In this document: in pieces, positions 1 through 12,698 of the stretch | How positions within the stretch are numbered: the stretch's first letter is position 1 | Layout of the letters: every line of letters begins with the position of its first letter | Source: Bathynomus jamesi | Lineage: Eukaryota > Arthropoda > Malacostraca > Isopoda > Cirolanidae | Direction: 5' to 3' | Length of the DNA stretch: 64,000 nt | Assembly (NCBI GenBank): GCA_023014485.1 | Contig: JAJOZX010000944.1 | Coordinates: 715,501-779,500 of the forward strand | Notes under the pieces: model-generated | Told to the model about the DNA's origin: nothing | What the model saw: only the letters and a program-made list of their open reading frames with translations | Database searches by the model: none | Position numbers and translations under genes: made by a program

Positions 1-430
1 TAATAAATCAGAACTTAGTTATTTTGCCATTACTAGTACAAAAACTTGATAGCATAGTGAAGTCCCATGGAAAAAATTACACATACACAAAAGATACATT
101 TTTTACTTTTGCATGATAGTTATGTACCTCAGACCAAAGCTACATGAGCAACTTTGTTGCTGCATCAGAGTTGCAAAGTGTTAGTGAAAATCACAGTGGC
201 TATTGCAAACTACATGGGCTGCAATTTCTTCATTTTTTAGTGCCACATGGCTCAGATTTCTCTCCTAACTTTTTCTCTAATTTTTTTCAAAAGCTCAAGA
301 TTTTGTAAGCAAGTAAATATATTGAGTGAACTTAAAAGTATTTATGGGGTCTTGTATTTTGATTCCCTTTTCCATCTCTTGATGCTCATTTTCACATCTA
401 TCCTCCTGTGCTTCTTGTTCAAATAAAATA
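1..430. other. No gene recognised; AT-rich flank
   Basis: I see no coding exon, RNA gene or repeat end here. It is the unique-looking sequence immediately left of the first transposon end at 431. Confidence 0.5.
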
Positions 431-1468
431 CAGGGTAGTCCAAAAGTCCTTATCTACATTATTTTGCTGAAATAATTGTTTCTATTTTATTTTCTACAGA
501 TCATAGATGATGATGGATGTACAAGAATGTGTGATGGTAGTAACACTATGTATCCAAGGGAAGAAGCGCAAAGAAATTCAAGAAAAATTCAAAAGATGAT
601 TTCACAAACCAGGACCTACAGACAAAGCAATTTGCGAGCTGGTCAATAAATTTAAATGAACAGGATCTGTTCATGGTGGAGTAAGATCTGGATGTCTAGG
701 TACCTCTCAAGAAAATGTCGAATTGGTAAGAGCTGCCCTGCCTTTGAAACAAATTCTAGAATGTCAACTTGCACAGTATCATGTAGACTGAGCATACCAA
801 AAACAACCATTCTAAGGATTTTAAAATCAACATTAAAAAAGAAAAGTTACCATATTAAAGTGCTACATGAAGAGGATTATCCAAGATGAGCTGCCATGTG
901 CACAGAATTGATTGAGAAATTCATACTGAAAACTTATTAAACCACATTCTCATCAGCAATGAGATGACATTCCACACATGTGGAAAGGTTAAATGACAAT
1001 GACATAATTGCTGTATCTCAGCTAGTGAAAAACCAACCAAGTTCTACGAATGGGAGATTTTCCTAAAATTAATGTCTGGTTGGGTATGACAAGATTGAGA
1101 TTCACAGACCTTTTTTCTTTGCATAAGCTATGCTAACAGGGCCAATTTATCTTGACATACTGTACTTCAGCAGTTTCTTGAACCCCAGCTTCATTCGGAT
1201 GGCATTTCTGACATTATTGTCTTTCAACAGAATGAAGCTCCATGTCACTATGCCAATGTCATTCTGGTGTACCTTGATGAGATCTTACCAGTTCTCTGGA
1301 TTGGATGTGGTGGAAACAGGCCCTGGGCAGCATGATCTTCAGATTTAACATCATTAGACTTCTTTGCATGGGGCTTTATGAAGTCTGAGGTTTACAAAAC
1401 AAGAGTTACAGACCTACCGGATCTGCAAACTTCATTGTCGTGGCAGCCACTTAAATAACCCCAGAGAT

Positions 1469-2731
1469 TAGTGATGTAGCGGATGTCATTTTTTTCACAT
1501 CCGCGGATGCGGATGAGGATGTTTGATTTCAACATCCGCGGATGCGGATGCGGATGTCTACATTTTCGTTATTTTTTAGGATATATTCGAGATTTGTTGT
1601 GTTTAACGTATATAATAAGTTATTATATAGAGAGAGCTGTAGCTATAATGTAGTATAATTGATTAATTGTACAATAATTGCTGTACTTTTCTCTGAACAT
1701 ATAAAATAATATCAAGCATCTAACTAATATAGAAATCAATTAGTGAATTCGTCTGCAAATAAATTCGTTATATTTTGTTGAGTTTCAGCCACAATTAGAA
1801 ACCATAATTGTGTTACCAGGATGCGGGACGTGAACCCAACTCAAATGCACCCCACTGACCTCTTTCCCCAACCTCCACCCTTATAGAAAGAGATCTTTAA
1901 TTAGCTTGATAACTATTTATATTAAGTTTAAAGTTTTATTAGGCATATTTATAAATGAGTAATTAAAATAAAGTAAACTAAGATGTTCATCGTTTAATGT
2001 TCAAACTTAATTATAGGAAGGTTATGCTTAAGGAACATTAATTTTTCTGCCTTTTCTGCTGCCAGTCTGTTTCTCTTTTCATCATATATTAATCCAGCAC
2101 TGCTAAATAATCTCTCGCTTGGTACGTTTGTTGGAGGACAGGCTAAATGTTTCCTTGCAAGTTTACTCAAGTATGGATAGATATTCTGCGTATTTTTCCA
2201 CCACTAATAGGATTGTCACATGCAGCCAGGCGTTTTTCTTGGTGATAGCTCTCGATCATTTTTACTACATCTTTTGACATCGCGTAGGTCTCGTCATTGC
2301 TGCTTGACTCAAGAAACTGAGACAGATTCTGTGATAGATTTGCTTGTTGAAGGTGTTGGTTCTGTCACTGAAACTTTTATTCTTTTGGTGGGTGGCGAAG
2401 CGACAGATTCAAGAGATTGAAGCTCTTCAACTGCTTTGCCAAGTGATGATTTAACTCGTTCTAATGTACTAGGTGAAAATAACAGCTTTGTAACATGGAT
2501 CTAAGTAGGTTGCAAGAGTAACTTCATACAAGAACAGCCTCTCGTCTTGTCGCTTGCATCACTTTTGCGCACAATGAACTAGTTCTATTAATATAGTAGA
2601 ATTTGATAATTTCCGCTTATTAATGACATTTTATCTCAACGGTCCACATCCGCACGACATCCGCAGTCCAAAGTGCGGATGCGAGAAAATGTGCGGATGT
2701 TATGCGGATGCGGATGTGACCTACATCACTA
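1469..2731 (-). mobile_element. hAT element inserted in the DD41D-like relic, 8-bp TSD CCAGAGAT
   Basis: The ends are TAGTGATGTAGC and its reverse complement CTACATCACTA, flanked on both sides by CCAGAGAT (1461-1468 and 2732-2739). An 8-bp duplication is the hAT signature. The element is 1263 bp and holds a fragment of a hAT transposase on the minus strand. Its subterminal regions repeat a GCGGATG motif many times on both sides, as hAT elements often do for transposase binding. Confidence 0.9.
2020..2203 (-). pseudogene. hAT transposase C-terminal dimerisation domain fragment
   Basis: Reading the minus strand from about 2203 gives an open stretch with WW.NTQ.IYPYLSKLARK, then CPPTNVPSERLFSSAG and RNRLAAEKAEKL. 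This is the hATC dimerisation domain, in which the SERLFSSAG core is highly conserved. No catalytic DDE core is readable in the rest of the 1.26-kb element, so this is an internally deleted or decayed copy. Confidence 0.85.
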
Positions 2732-3129
2732 CCAGAGATGCTTGAGAATGTTCCACAATGCAGTGGACAGATTTGAGATTTGCAGAGACACTGATGGTGC
2801 TCACATAAAATCTTAGACATAAGCTTGATAAATAAATATAGCTACATCTAATTATATTATTACATTTTTATCCTAAAATACTATTATTTCAGCAAAAATA
2901 GGGACTTTTTGACCACCCTCTATATTAAGTGTCCATCACTGATGGTAATAGGTAATAAAAGAGTTTCACAGTAACCAATACTAAATTTTATTTTAATGGA
3001 AAACTTTGGTAGATATTCAGGGTACCCAAGTATATTTTTGAAAATAAATAAGAAAAAAAATGACCTTGTTCCAGTTCAGCCTACTTTATGGTAGATCATT
3101 TAGGTTTTAAATGAATATGGGTTGACCAA

Positions 3130-3480
3130 ATGTGTACCAGGAATGTCTGATTAGGAATGTAGGGAGTGTGTGTGTGGTTGCAAAAGCAGGTGTGAAGAAG
3201 AGGGCAACAGCATGGTGGGTTGCTGAGGTTGCATCAGTGGTTGAGGATAAAATGGGGAAATGGGTGTTGTGTGTACAGAGTAATTGTAATATAATAGAGA
3301 AGAAAGAGAAAGAAGGAATAGGGTGCATGAAGAGAGCAAGAGAAGTTTGAAAAGATTAGTGTGGTAGGAAAAAAGTACTTTGTGAGTTTGGAAGGAGGAT
3401 GAGAGAGATTTATGTAGGGAGTAGAAAGTTGTTCTGGAAGGAAGTGTGGAAGTGAAACTAAGAATGTTGCTGTACTATTT
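3130..3480 (+). pseudogene. LINE ORF2 fragment (endonuclease-to-RT linker)
   Basis: The + strand reads GVKKRATAWWVAEV followed by a lysine/glutamate-rich helix and RRMRERFM-like text. This matches the linker ahead of the reverse transcriptase in a common LINE type, where W W..EV is followed by a charged stretch. The same kind of fragment recurs at 7100-7480. Frames are broken and the RT core is absent here. Assignment is by pattern, so the clade is not certain. Confidence 0.5.
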
Positions 3481-3484
3481 TCTT

Positions 3485-3960
3485 TGCTGTCTCTGAACAG
3501 GGGTTTTGTCCACCCCTGTATGGAGTATGCTTCTCATGTGTGGAGTAGCTGAACCTACATGCAGCTCTACTTGACTGGGTGGAATCAAAGGCTTTTCATC
3601 TCGTCAATTCCCCACCTCTTACTGACTGTTTTCAATCCCTCTCTCTTCACTGCAATGTTGCCTCACTCTTTCTTTACTGTCACTATTATAATGAACACTG
3701 CTCTTCTGAACTCTCTAACTGCATGCTGCCTCCTTTAAGCAGAGCACAACAGTACCATACTTTTGACACATTCTCATTCTTTTTCTGTCCAACTTACTAA
3801 TGCAAGAGTTAATCAGTATTCTCAACCTTTTATCTACTCAACTGGTCAACTCTGGAACAATCTTCTTCATTCCATCTTTCCCCCCGTCTCTGACCTCCAA
3901 TCTTTCAAACAGTGTGTTCAGGCATCTCAAAAACTTTGGATCTTGATTTAGGCTCTTCTT
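3485..3960 (+). pseudogene. LINE ORF2 C-terminal fragment, a second family
   Basis: Overlapping + frames read PCMEYASHVWS, then ESKAFHLVNSPPLTDC, then ARVNQYSQPFIYSTGQLWNN and a final DLQSFKQCVQ. This is the tail of a jockey/CR1-like LINE ORF2, downstream of the RT, where RP.MEYAS.VW and the LWN.L motif are characteristic. At least one frameshift near 3770 separates the two open pieces. A poly(A) tract follows at 4021-4045, fitting a retrotransposed 3' end. Confidence 0.65.
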
Positions 3961-4020
3961 TTTTATTGGGGTGGGGTGGGTATTTTTGTGGGCATTTATT
4001 TGCCTTGGCTCCATGCACTG

Positions 4021-4132
4021 CAAAAAAAAAAAAAAAAAAAAAAAAGTTCTCTAGTAAATGGAATTCTCTGTAGATGATGCTGTGGTTATTTTATTGCAAT
4101 ATTTTGTTCTTAAAAAAAAAAAAAAAAAAAAA
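4021..4132. repeat. Two poly(A) tracts (4021-4045 and about 4111-4132)
   Basis: Two A-runs of more than 20 bases lie 65 bp apart. The first follows the LINE C-terminal fragment and is probably its tail; the second may mark another short retroposition. Confidence 0.7.
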
Positions 4133-4339
4133 AGTGGACAGTCAAAATGTCTTTTCCAAATAAAAATTTTGATAATTAATCAACAAAATAAATAACCACT
4201 CCAATAATAATTAAGTCATAATATTTAATTTTATAACATATCTTCTGAAAAGAAACAAAACAAATTAGTCTCAATATTACAGAATGCTTGGGTGAGTGAT
4301 GAGCAAGGATGGTTCTGAGGTCAGAGGCTGTGTGGATCA

Positions 4340-5640
4340 AGTGTTCACAGTGAAACAAGTGATTGAGAAAGCATACATGTGAAAGGGATTGCAAGGGGTT
4401 TTATGGATCTTGAGGAAGTGTATAATAAGAGTGAATAACAAAAGCACTATGGCAGGTCTTGGGTATATATGGGGGTGACAGTTGACTCATGAATATGGTG
4501 GAGTGTTTCTATGATGGAAGTTGTGCGTGTGTGTAAATAAAGAACCGAATGATTGGTTTGATTTAAATGTTGGTGTGCATGAAGAATGTGTGGTCTCTTT
4601 GGCTGTTCAGTCTGTTTATGATTGGAGTCATGAGAGAGGTGAAAGTGTGACTGCTGGAAAGAGGAATTAATAGTATATGATGGGAAAAGATGGGACCTGC
4701 TGAATCTGTTGTTTGCTCAGAGTGAGTATGATAGGCAAGAGGTTAAGAGTTTTGTGGCAGTGTGTGAGAGAAGATTATTGAGAGTGAATGTGGGTAAGAG
4801 CAAGATATTGATTGTGGAGAGTGAGGGAAATTCAGACTGTTATGTGGTAGTGAAATGCAATAGGTTGTTGAGCCTTTTAAGTATTTGGGATGTGTATTGA
4901 ACAGAAGAGATACAAGTGTGGATCTACAGAAGCTAAGGCTAACAAAGACCCTAAGATCCACTCTAAAGTTAGCCTGAGAGAAAGAAGAGAATAGAGAGTT
5001 AAAAGAATGTTAAGTAGCAAAACCTATCATTCGTGGGTTAACATTCATTCAGAAAAAGAGAGAGGACAACTCACCATCATCATTCGCTGGTCACTGCCGA
5101 CAAGTCAGTCGGATGAAGTGAATAGTAGAGTGAATCAAGGAAGAAAGGTGGTGGGTATGCTGAAAGCAGTTGTGAGAAAACAGATTGGACTGAGGTGTCG
5201 CAAGATGTTTACATGAAGGTGTATTAGTACTGACACTTGTGTGGGTGTGAAACATTGGCATGGAATAAAAGAAGTTGAGAGGAAGAGCAGTTGAGATGGA
5301 TAATCTGAATGTGTGTGTGGCATATGATGAATTAATAGAGTAAGAAATTGTGTAGTTCTGGTAAGATGTGGTGTTCACAAGTCAGCAGAAGTGAAAATTG
5401 AGTAAAGTGTGTTAAGGTGGTTTGGACTTGTTAAAAGAATAGAAGATGGCAGAGTTGTGAGAAGAGTGTATAAGAGTGTTTGTGAGGGCAGAAGTGGGAG
5501 AGGAAGACCAACTAGGGGATGGATGGACACGGTGAATGATTGTATGAGGAAGCATGGACTTGATCTGGATGATGCATGAGAAGTGGCTGCAAGTAGGCTG
5601 GAATGGAGGTGGTTTGTTAGAAGTACAGTATGTCAGTTTA
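4340..5640 (+). pseudogene. LINE reverse transcriptase to C-terminus, degenerate
   Basis: Around 4690-4900 the + strand gives LLFAQSEYD, VCERRLLRVNVGKSKILIV and the start of FKYLGCVL, the RT region just after the catalytic FADD box; the box itself is eroded. Further on are DEVNSRVNQGRKVVGMLKAV (5113-5175), GRSGRGRPTRGWMDTV and DCMRKHGLDLDDA (5490-5575), the C-terminal domain of a LINE-type ORF2. Many frameshifts and stops interrupt it. The same family has shorter pieces at 17060-17240 and 17440-17720. Confidence 0.7.
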
Positions 5641-5799
5641 GAAAACACACACATTTATTTTTTACAAGGCTTGGAAGCACAGCCACACATGGCATACAAA
5701 GCACCCACACGTGTGGAATTTAACCATTCACTACCTTTTGTATTTTACATCATTTGTTTCTGCTTTCTCACCCCCATTCATTGGGAAATGTGACTTTTA

Positions 5800-6656
5800 T
5801 AATAAATGTATGTTTGTTTATATGTAGTTAGATTACAAGTGAAAAATGGATAAATTGATAATGTATTGTATAAACTGTAGGCCCTGTAACCTAAATGTCA
5901 TGGTTTCAACAGAGCCATACTAGAAATTGTGAATTTTGTCGTAAAATTTTAGCTAGTAAAGATTTCCAAGTTGGAAGTAGGCACTCCTAAAAACAATTGA
6001 TCGTACAGCAAACTACATTACTTTCATAATGTCAGTTGTACCTCCTGAATGATTTACATTTATTTGTACCATGCTGAAAAATATCCTGTGACAAAAATGT
6101 TGTATTAGATAGCATGGAATGAAAGTTGTATCTCGTAGATAGGATCTGTCCAAGAGTTTTTGAACAAGAATGGTTTAATTTACTAACTAACCACTGATGA
6201 TGAGAGAAATACATTAAGCCCACTTTCAACCTGAAATCATAATTTAGAAAATCTGAATTATTATTAGGTAGCTGTACAACACATTGTAAGGGTAGGATTG
6301 TAATTGCTTTGCATAATTAATATGACCTTTAAGGTTATAAATAATTAAAACTAAATGATTAACCTCATTCCAGTCTTTTTAATCCAACAAGCAGAATATT
6401 GCTGCAAAAATATCTTTGGTATATCAGGAAATGAAGCATTTTCAAGAACAATGGATGAGATTGATTCAAGTAGCATAATCATATTAGTATATCTTTAGCT
6501 AGGGCATAAATGTCGGACTAAGGGCCCGTGGTATGTGGTTGGTAGATGGTTTGTGCCATCCCTTTGTAAGCTGTCTGAAAATAGAAATTAGCATAACCCT
6601 ATTCACATAGGCTTTCATCAACGCTTACTAATTTTAATTTTTTTATTATATTCAAG
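5800..6656 (+). other. Intronic/intergenic sequence upstream of SUGT1 exon; no gene seen
   Basis: No open frame or repeat end is recognised. The last bases form a pyrimidine-rich tract ending TTCAAG at 6656, which is the splice acceptor used by the following exon. Confidence 0.5.
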
Positions 6657-6744
6657 ATTGAAATTAAATTAAAGAAAAAAGAAGGTCTAAGATGGGATGC
6701 TCTGGAAGGAGAGGCCCCAGATATAAAACAGTTTGGTGGTCCAG
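6657..6744 (+). CDS. SUGT1: SUGT1 (SGT1) exon: end of the CS domain
   Basis: SGT1 is a conserved co-chaperone that binds HSP90 through its CS domain and, with SKP1/SCF and the kinetochore machinery, stabilises client complexes. This 88-bp exon reads IEIKLKKKEGLRWDALEGE, matching the last strand and exit of the CS domain (animal SGT1 has IEIKLKK...RWEKLEG). It starts after an acceptor AG and ends at a donor with one extra base (G). That base joins AA at the start of the exon at 18362 to make a Glu codon, so the phases agree across an 11.6-kb intron. Earlier exons (TPR region and most of CS) were not found. Confidence 0.88.
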
Positions 6745-6929
6745 GTTAGAAAACCTTTGTTTATTCCACTATTAATTTACATACCTTAATTTGTAATATC
6801 TATTTATTAGGAAATTTAATTTTATATTAAATATGAAAATTTAATATTACCACTTCTTTTTTTCTTTATTCTTTTTCCTGGTGAGCTATAGTTTTGGCAT
6901 GAAGTTTGTCATCCATTGTCTCGTATAGT

Positions 6930-6995
6930 CAGTCGATATCTTCTGTCATACGACCTTAGATGTTATGGAGAAGGTTAAACAATCCCAGTCAATCA
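6930..6995 (+). repeat. 3' tail fragment of the 5S/tRNA SINE family
   Basis: GTCATACGACCTTAGATGTT followed by GGTTAAACAATCCC matches the tail of the SINEs at 55165-55395 and 22445-22620. Body and head are missing or too diverged to see. Confidence 0.6.
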
Positions 6996-7099
6996 TAGTC
7001 AACTGATAAATTAATATGAATATAATGACTTCACTGTACAGTGATTTTATAATATTCTGTATATGTAGTTGGTGAACAAATGCTTGGAATGATGAAATG

Positions 7100-7480
7100 G
7101 ATATACAGAATATGGACTGATTAATGATGATAGCATCTGATGTATGTCAGTATATGCAAGTTGAGTGAAGAAAGGCAACTGCATGGCACATCATTGAGGT
7201 GAAGAATGCAGTGAATGGAAGTAGTGTAGGAAAGAATTTTACAAATGCATACATCCTGGTAGTGATGAATGGAGATAATGCAATGAGTTGTACAAAGAAG
7301 AAAACAAGAATGTTAAGCGAGTGGTAAAAAAGAAGTTAAAAAAAAAAGATTAAATGAAGTTTTTTAAAAGAAGAAAAATTAGCAGTATGTAGAGAATAGA
7401 AAGTCATTCTGGAAAGAAGTAAGAAAAGACAAAGGTCAGTCTGGAGGATTGATTGATTGGTAATGTGAAAGTTAAGAATT
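7100..7480 (+). pseudogene. LINE fragment, same family as 3130-3480
   Basis: The + strand contains a degenerate copy of the R.ATAWW..EVKNAV block and a following lysine-rich stretch, as in the fragment at 3130-3480. It has lost frame continuity and lies within the first visible SUGT1 intron. Confidence 0.45.
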
Positions 7481-7516
7481 TAATTTGGCAGTGTTAGTGC
7501 ATATATATATATAATA

Positions 7517-8441
7517 CAGGGTGGGCGGAAAGTAGCTCCCAATTTTGGATTGGTAAAAAAATACGTATATTATCCATTTATTTCAGAAGAAATAATATGA
7601 AAAGGTAGGCATACATGGTAGGTTTTCTCTAAAATTCAATGTGGGCTCCAACTCTTTCCACCAGCTTCTGGAGCCGCCCAGGAATGGCGTCCACTGACTT
7701 TAGCAGGAACTCCGGCGGGATGGAGGACATGACTTCCCGAATTCGGTCCTCCAGTTCTTCCAATGTCCTCGGTTTGGTGCGGTAGACTTCTTCCTTTACC
7801 CACCCCCAAAGAAAGAAGTCGCACGGTTACCGCTGAAAAACGGCAGAATCGGTTCAGTGTAACGGTGTGGTTTGGTATGACCTCAGATCAGGTCGTGGGC
7901 CCGTTCCTTCTGCGCAACACCATGAATGCTGAGCGGTACCTTGCTATGTTGCGAAACGAGGTCTGGCCGGTTGTCAGCACATGGGAGAACATCGACGATC
8001 TGATATTTATGCAAGATGGCGCCCCTCCGCACTTCGCTCTTGTTGTCCGTGAGTGGCTGGATGCCCACTTCCCTGGGCGTTGGATGGGTCGTCGTGGTCC
8101 ACATCAATGGCCAGCCAGGAGCCCCGACTTGACACCGTGCGACTTCTTTCTTTGGGGGTGGGTAAAGGAAGAAGTCTACCGCACCAAACCGAGGACATTG
8201 GAAGAACTGGAGGACCGAATTCGGGAAGTCATGTCCTCCATCCCGCCGGAGTTCCTGCTAAAGTCAGTGGACACCATTCCTGGGCGGCTCCAGAAGCTGG
8301 TGGAAAGAGTTGGAGCCCACATTGAATTTTAGAGAAAACCTACCATGTATGCCTACCTTTTCATATTTCTTCTGAAATAAATGGATAATATACGTATTTT
8401 TTTACCAATCCAAAATAGGGAGCTACTTTTCGCCCACCCTG
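7517..8441. mobile_element. Snapback DD41D element with about 310-bp inverted arms
   Basis: Ends are CAGGGTGGGCGGAAAGTAGC and its reverse complement, with TA on both sides. Unlike a normal transposon, the inverted repeats cover 7517-7826 and 8135-8441, so most of the element can fold on itself around a loop of about 308 bases. The right arm plus loop is the original 3' half of the transposase gene; the left arm is an inverted copy of its last third replacing the 5' half. Arms are nearly identical, indicating a recent event. Confidence 0.92.
7830..8332 (+). pseudogene. C-terminal half of a DD41D transposase
   Basis: The frame reads SVTVWFGMTSDQVVGPF, NAERYLAMLRNEVWP, then MQDGAPPHFALVVREW with the second catalytic Asp and ARSPDLTPCDFFLWGW with the third; 41 residues lie between the two. 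It ends IEF near 8330. The DNA-binding domain and first Asp are absent because the 5' half has been replaced by the inverted arm, so it cannot make a working transposase. A frame extension upstream to 7763 runs into that inverted arm and is not real protein. Confidence 0.85.
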
Positions 8442-8461
8442 TATATATATATATATATATA

Positions 8462-8603
8462 TATGAAAAATTATTTCACGAAAGTGACACGTGAAAAGTA
8501 TTTATGATGAATAAAACCACGAAGGAAAAATGTTCCTGAGGATGTCATTAGACGAAAGCGCTTGAGCACCCCTTTGTGTTTCTTTTTCCTTCGTGGTTTT
8601 ATT

Positions 8604-8612
<9 letters not shown>
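8462..8612 (+). repeat. Short Penelope-like terminal repeat fragment containing a hammerhead motif
   Basis: GAAAAATTATTTCACGAAAG, then a block ending GATGAATAAAACCACGAAGG, is repeated in inverted form after the central motif (CCTTCGTGGTTTTATTCATC at 8589-8608). The same repeat, in the other orientation, occurs at 63400-63530. Small dispersed pieces carrying a hammerhead and mirrored flanks are typical of Penelope-like retroelement ends; no reverse transcriptase is present, so the family name is inference. Confidence 0.5.
8531..8568 (+). ncRNA. Candidate minimal type I hammerhead ribozyme
   Basis: The conserved core boxes are present in order: CTGAGGA (8536-8542, fits CUGANGA), a small stem II GTC-ATTA-GAC (8544-8553), then GAAA (8554-8557). 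Stem III would be the palindrome AGCGCT with almost no loop, as in minimal ribozymes that work as dimers. U follows as the cleavage-site base, and stem I pairs TGTTC with GAGCA. One U between the first box and stem II is unpaired, a departure from the textbook core. The copy at 63465-63506 pairs better. Confidence 0.55.
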
Positions 8613-8653
<41 letters not shown>

Positions 8654-8658
8654 GGTGG

Positions 8659-8700
<42 letters not shown>
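8610..8700. repeat. (TA)n microsatellite with an embedded CAGGGTGGGCC transposon-end scar
   Basis: Two (TA)n blocks are separated by 11 bases identical to the end of the element that starts at 8701. This may be a relic of an earlier insertion or of microsatellite slippage over the end. Confidence 0.9.
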
Positions 8701-11013
<2,313 letters not shown>

Positions 11014-11091
11014 TACTCGTACAATATGTGACAGTAGCCTAAATAAGCCAATAGATCTCAGTTTGGCTCGTTATTACGAGTGTATATTATA

Positions 11092-12270
11092 CAGGGTGTC
11101 CCATAAGTCTGGAACCATAGGGCAAAATGATAAAAATGGCTTTTTATTCACAGAACGTGTTCAATGTGTCCACCATTATTATTGATACACGAATGCAGAC
11201 GAGATATCCAGTCAGCAAACACACGGCGAATGGTATCAGGAGTGATGGTGTTACATGCGTCGATGATGTGCTCCCGCCATGTGCAACACTGAATTTTCTC
11301 CGCGTAGACCAACGCCTTCAAGTGACCCCAGAGATAAAAATCCAACGGGGTGAGATCTGGATTCCTCGCCGGCCACTCCACAGGCCCTCGACATCCTATC
11401 CAATGACCAGGAAATTGTCGGTGTTAGCCACTCTCCTACCCGCATGCTGTAATGGGCAGGAGCTCCATCCTGCTGGAACCATGTTGGAAAATCCCCATCT
11501 GTGTTCAAGATACTGGGGAATGCTTCCTCGTTGAGCATGCGCAAGTAGGCGTTTCCTGTGATAGTGTCATCAAAAAAGAAGGGGCCTATGATACGGTCTT
11601 TCCAAATACCACACCATCCCATCACACGAGCGACACCTTGTTCCTTTGAAGCAGTAAACCAGTGAAGGTTGTCTTGCGACCAGTAACGGGTGTTCTGTTG
11701 GTTCACCTCACCATTTGCTAAAAAAGCCTCATCACTGAACAGAATGGTGGACAGGAAATTGGCATTTTGAGCACAGTGTTCCGTAGCTCATTCACAAAAT
11801 TCCATCTGTCGGTCTGGATCATCTTCGCTTAATTTTTGCAGGAGTTGAAGTTTGTAAAGATGCCATTTGTGTGCTTGAAGAATGCGGTGGATGCTGCTTT
11901 TCGACACTCCTGTCTCAGCGGACAACCGCCGAAGAGACTTTTGGGGACTGTTTGTGAAATGAGCGAGGATGGTAGCGGCTGTGTCATCGTCGGTGGATGT
12001 CCTCGGAGGTCCACTGTGTGGTTTTTCTCCTATGGATCCCGTTTCCCTGAACTTTGCTACAAGTCTGCCGACACAGCTGTGTGTTATCGGTCCGCGGTCT
12101 GGATGCAATCTATTAAATTTCTCAGCGACCTCCCTCTGACTCCAATTTCCTACGAGCAGAATTACCTGGATGCGTTCTTCCTTACTCAAAGACATCATGG
12201 GCACTTGCATAAATGGAAAAACATGAATTACTTATTTTACCCTATGGTTCCAGACTTATGGGACACCATG
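11092..12270 (-). mobile_element. DD41D element, second subfamily, inactivated
   Basis: Ends are CAGGGTGTCCCATAAGTCTG and its reverse complement with 1-2 mismatches. A TA precedes the left end; on the right the TA has become TG. Size (1179 bp) and gene layout match the intact copy at 8701, but the ends and protein belong to a different subfamily, shared with 12695-13904. Confidence 0.9.
11148..12210 (-). pseudogene. DD41D transposase with stops and frameshifts
   Basis: The gene starts near 12195 (MMSLSKEERIQVILLVG), with the HTH region to about 11790 ending DDPDRQMEFCE. A stop follows, then after a short broken stretch that held the first Asp the frame resumes (NQQNTRYWSQDNLHW) at 11706. FQQDGAPAHYSMRVGEW carries the second Asp; a frameshift lies between it and ARNPDLTPLDFYLWGHLK, which carries the third. 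It ends GGHIEHVL at 11148. At least two breaks, so it is not functional. Confidence 0.9.
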
Positions 12271-12327
12271 TGTGTATATACTATATTATCACTAAAATAA
12301 AGTGTGGATACTTATTGAAGTACCTTC

Positions 12328-12331
<4 letters not shown>

Positions 12332-12381
<50 letters not shown>
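12332..12381. repeat. (TG)n-(TA)n-poly(T) compound tract
   Basis: About 10 TG units, 7 TA units and a run of T. The poly(T) is the complement of a poly(A) tail for the retroposon described next. Confidence 0.9.
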
Positions 12382-12384
<3 letters not shown>

Positions 12385-12638
12385 GTTCGGGAAGAACCGA
12401 TTCGCCTCTATTTAAAAGGGCATATCTCAGCGGAAAAACAAAGAAAAAGTGAGAGGAAAGACAGAGGAAAAAGAAAGGGTGGAGGGGACAGTCGAAGTGG
12501 AAAAAGACCAAGGACTGCAGGGTCGAGCCCCATCATCCTTGGGTGCTAGGGCCGGGAGGGCGCACGTGAAACCTCCAGGAACAAGTACGTACAAACGAGC
12601 ACAAAGAGCACGAGCTTAGAACCCCCTTGCGGGGATAT
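12362..12638 (-). repeat. Poly(A)-tailed retroposed sequence of unknown origin
   Basis: Read on the minus strand, this unit starts CCCCGCAAGGGGGTTC, contains a CT-rich segment and ends in poly(A) (the poly(T) at 12365). A small hairpin CCCCGCAAGGGG forms its 5' end. It encodes no recognisable protein. It resembles a short retroposon; a box B-like GGTCGAGCCCC is present on the plus strand, which is the wrong orientation for a tRNA head, so I do not assign it. Confidence 0.4.
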
Positions 12639-12658
12639 ATATATATATATATAATATA

Positions 12659-12694
<36 letters not shown>
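12632..12694. repeat. (TA)n microsatellite
   Basis: TA array directly to the left of the next DD41D element, whose end uses a TA from the array. Confidence 0.9.

Positions 12695-12698
<4 letters not shown>

Larger units (their letters stand above)
511..2820 (+). pseudogene. Transposase relic of the 431-2920 element
   Basis: Translated pieces in several frames resemble the Tc1/mariner-type transposases elsewhere in this window: an N-terminal helix-turn-helix-like stretch near 520-640, a block with NVWLGMTR near 1070-1110, and a block with LDFFAWGFMKSEVY near 1355-1400 that corresponds to the third catalytic aspartate region. Stops and frameshifts break it throughout, and the hAT at 1469-2731 separates the last about 80 bp. 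The closest match within the window is the snapback element at 20991-21609, which keeps the same NVWLGMTK block. It is not functional. Confidence 0.7.
431..2920 (+). mobile_element. Decayed Tc1/mariner-superfamily element (DD41D-like), split by a hAT
   Basis: The left end starts CAGGGTAGTCCAAAAGTCC after a TA, and the right end is its imperfect reverse complement, finishing at 2920 before another TA. TA duplication and CAGGGT-type inverted repeats are the hallmarks of the IS630-Tc1-mariner superfamily. Without the inner hAT (1469-2731) the element is about 1.2 kb, the normal size for this group. Its transposase is badly damaged, so this is an old copy. Confidence 0.8.

Noticed and set aside
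7636..7824. Minus-strand frame identical to one at 8053-8325
   Set aside because: Both are off-frame readings of the two snapback arms, not a duplicated gene.
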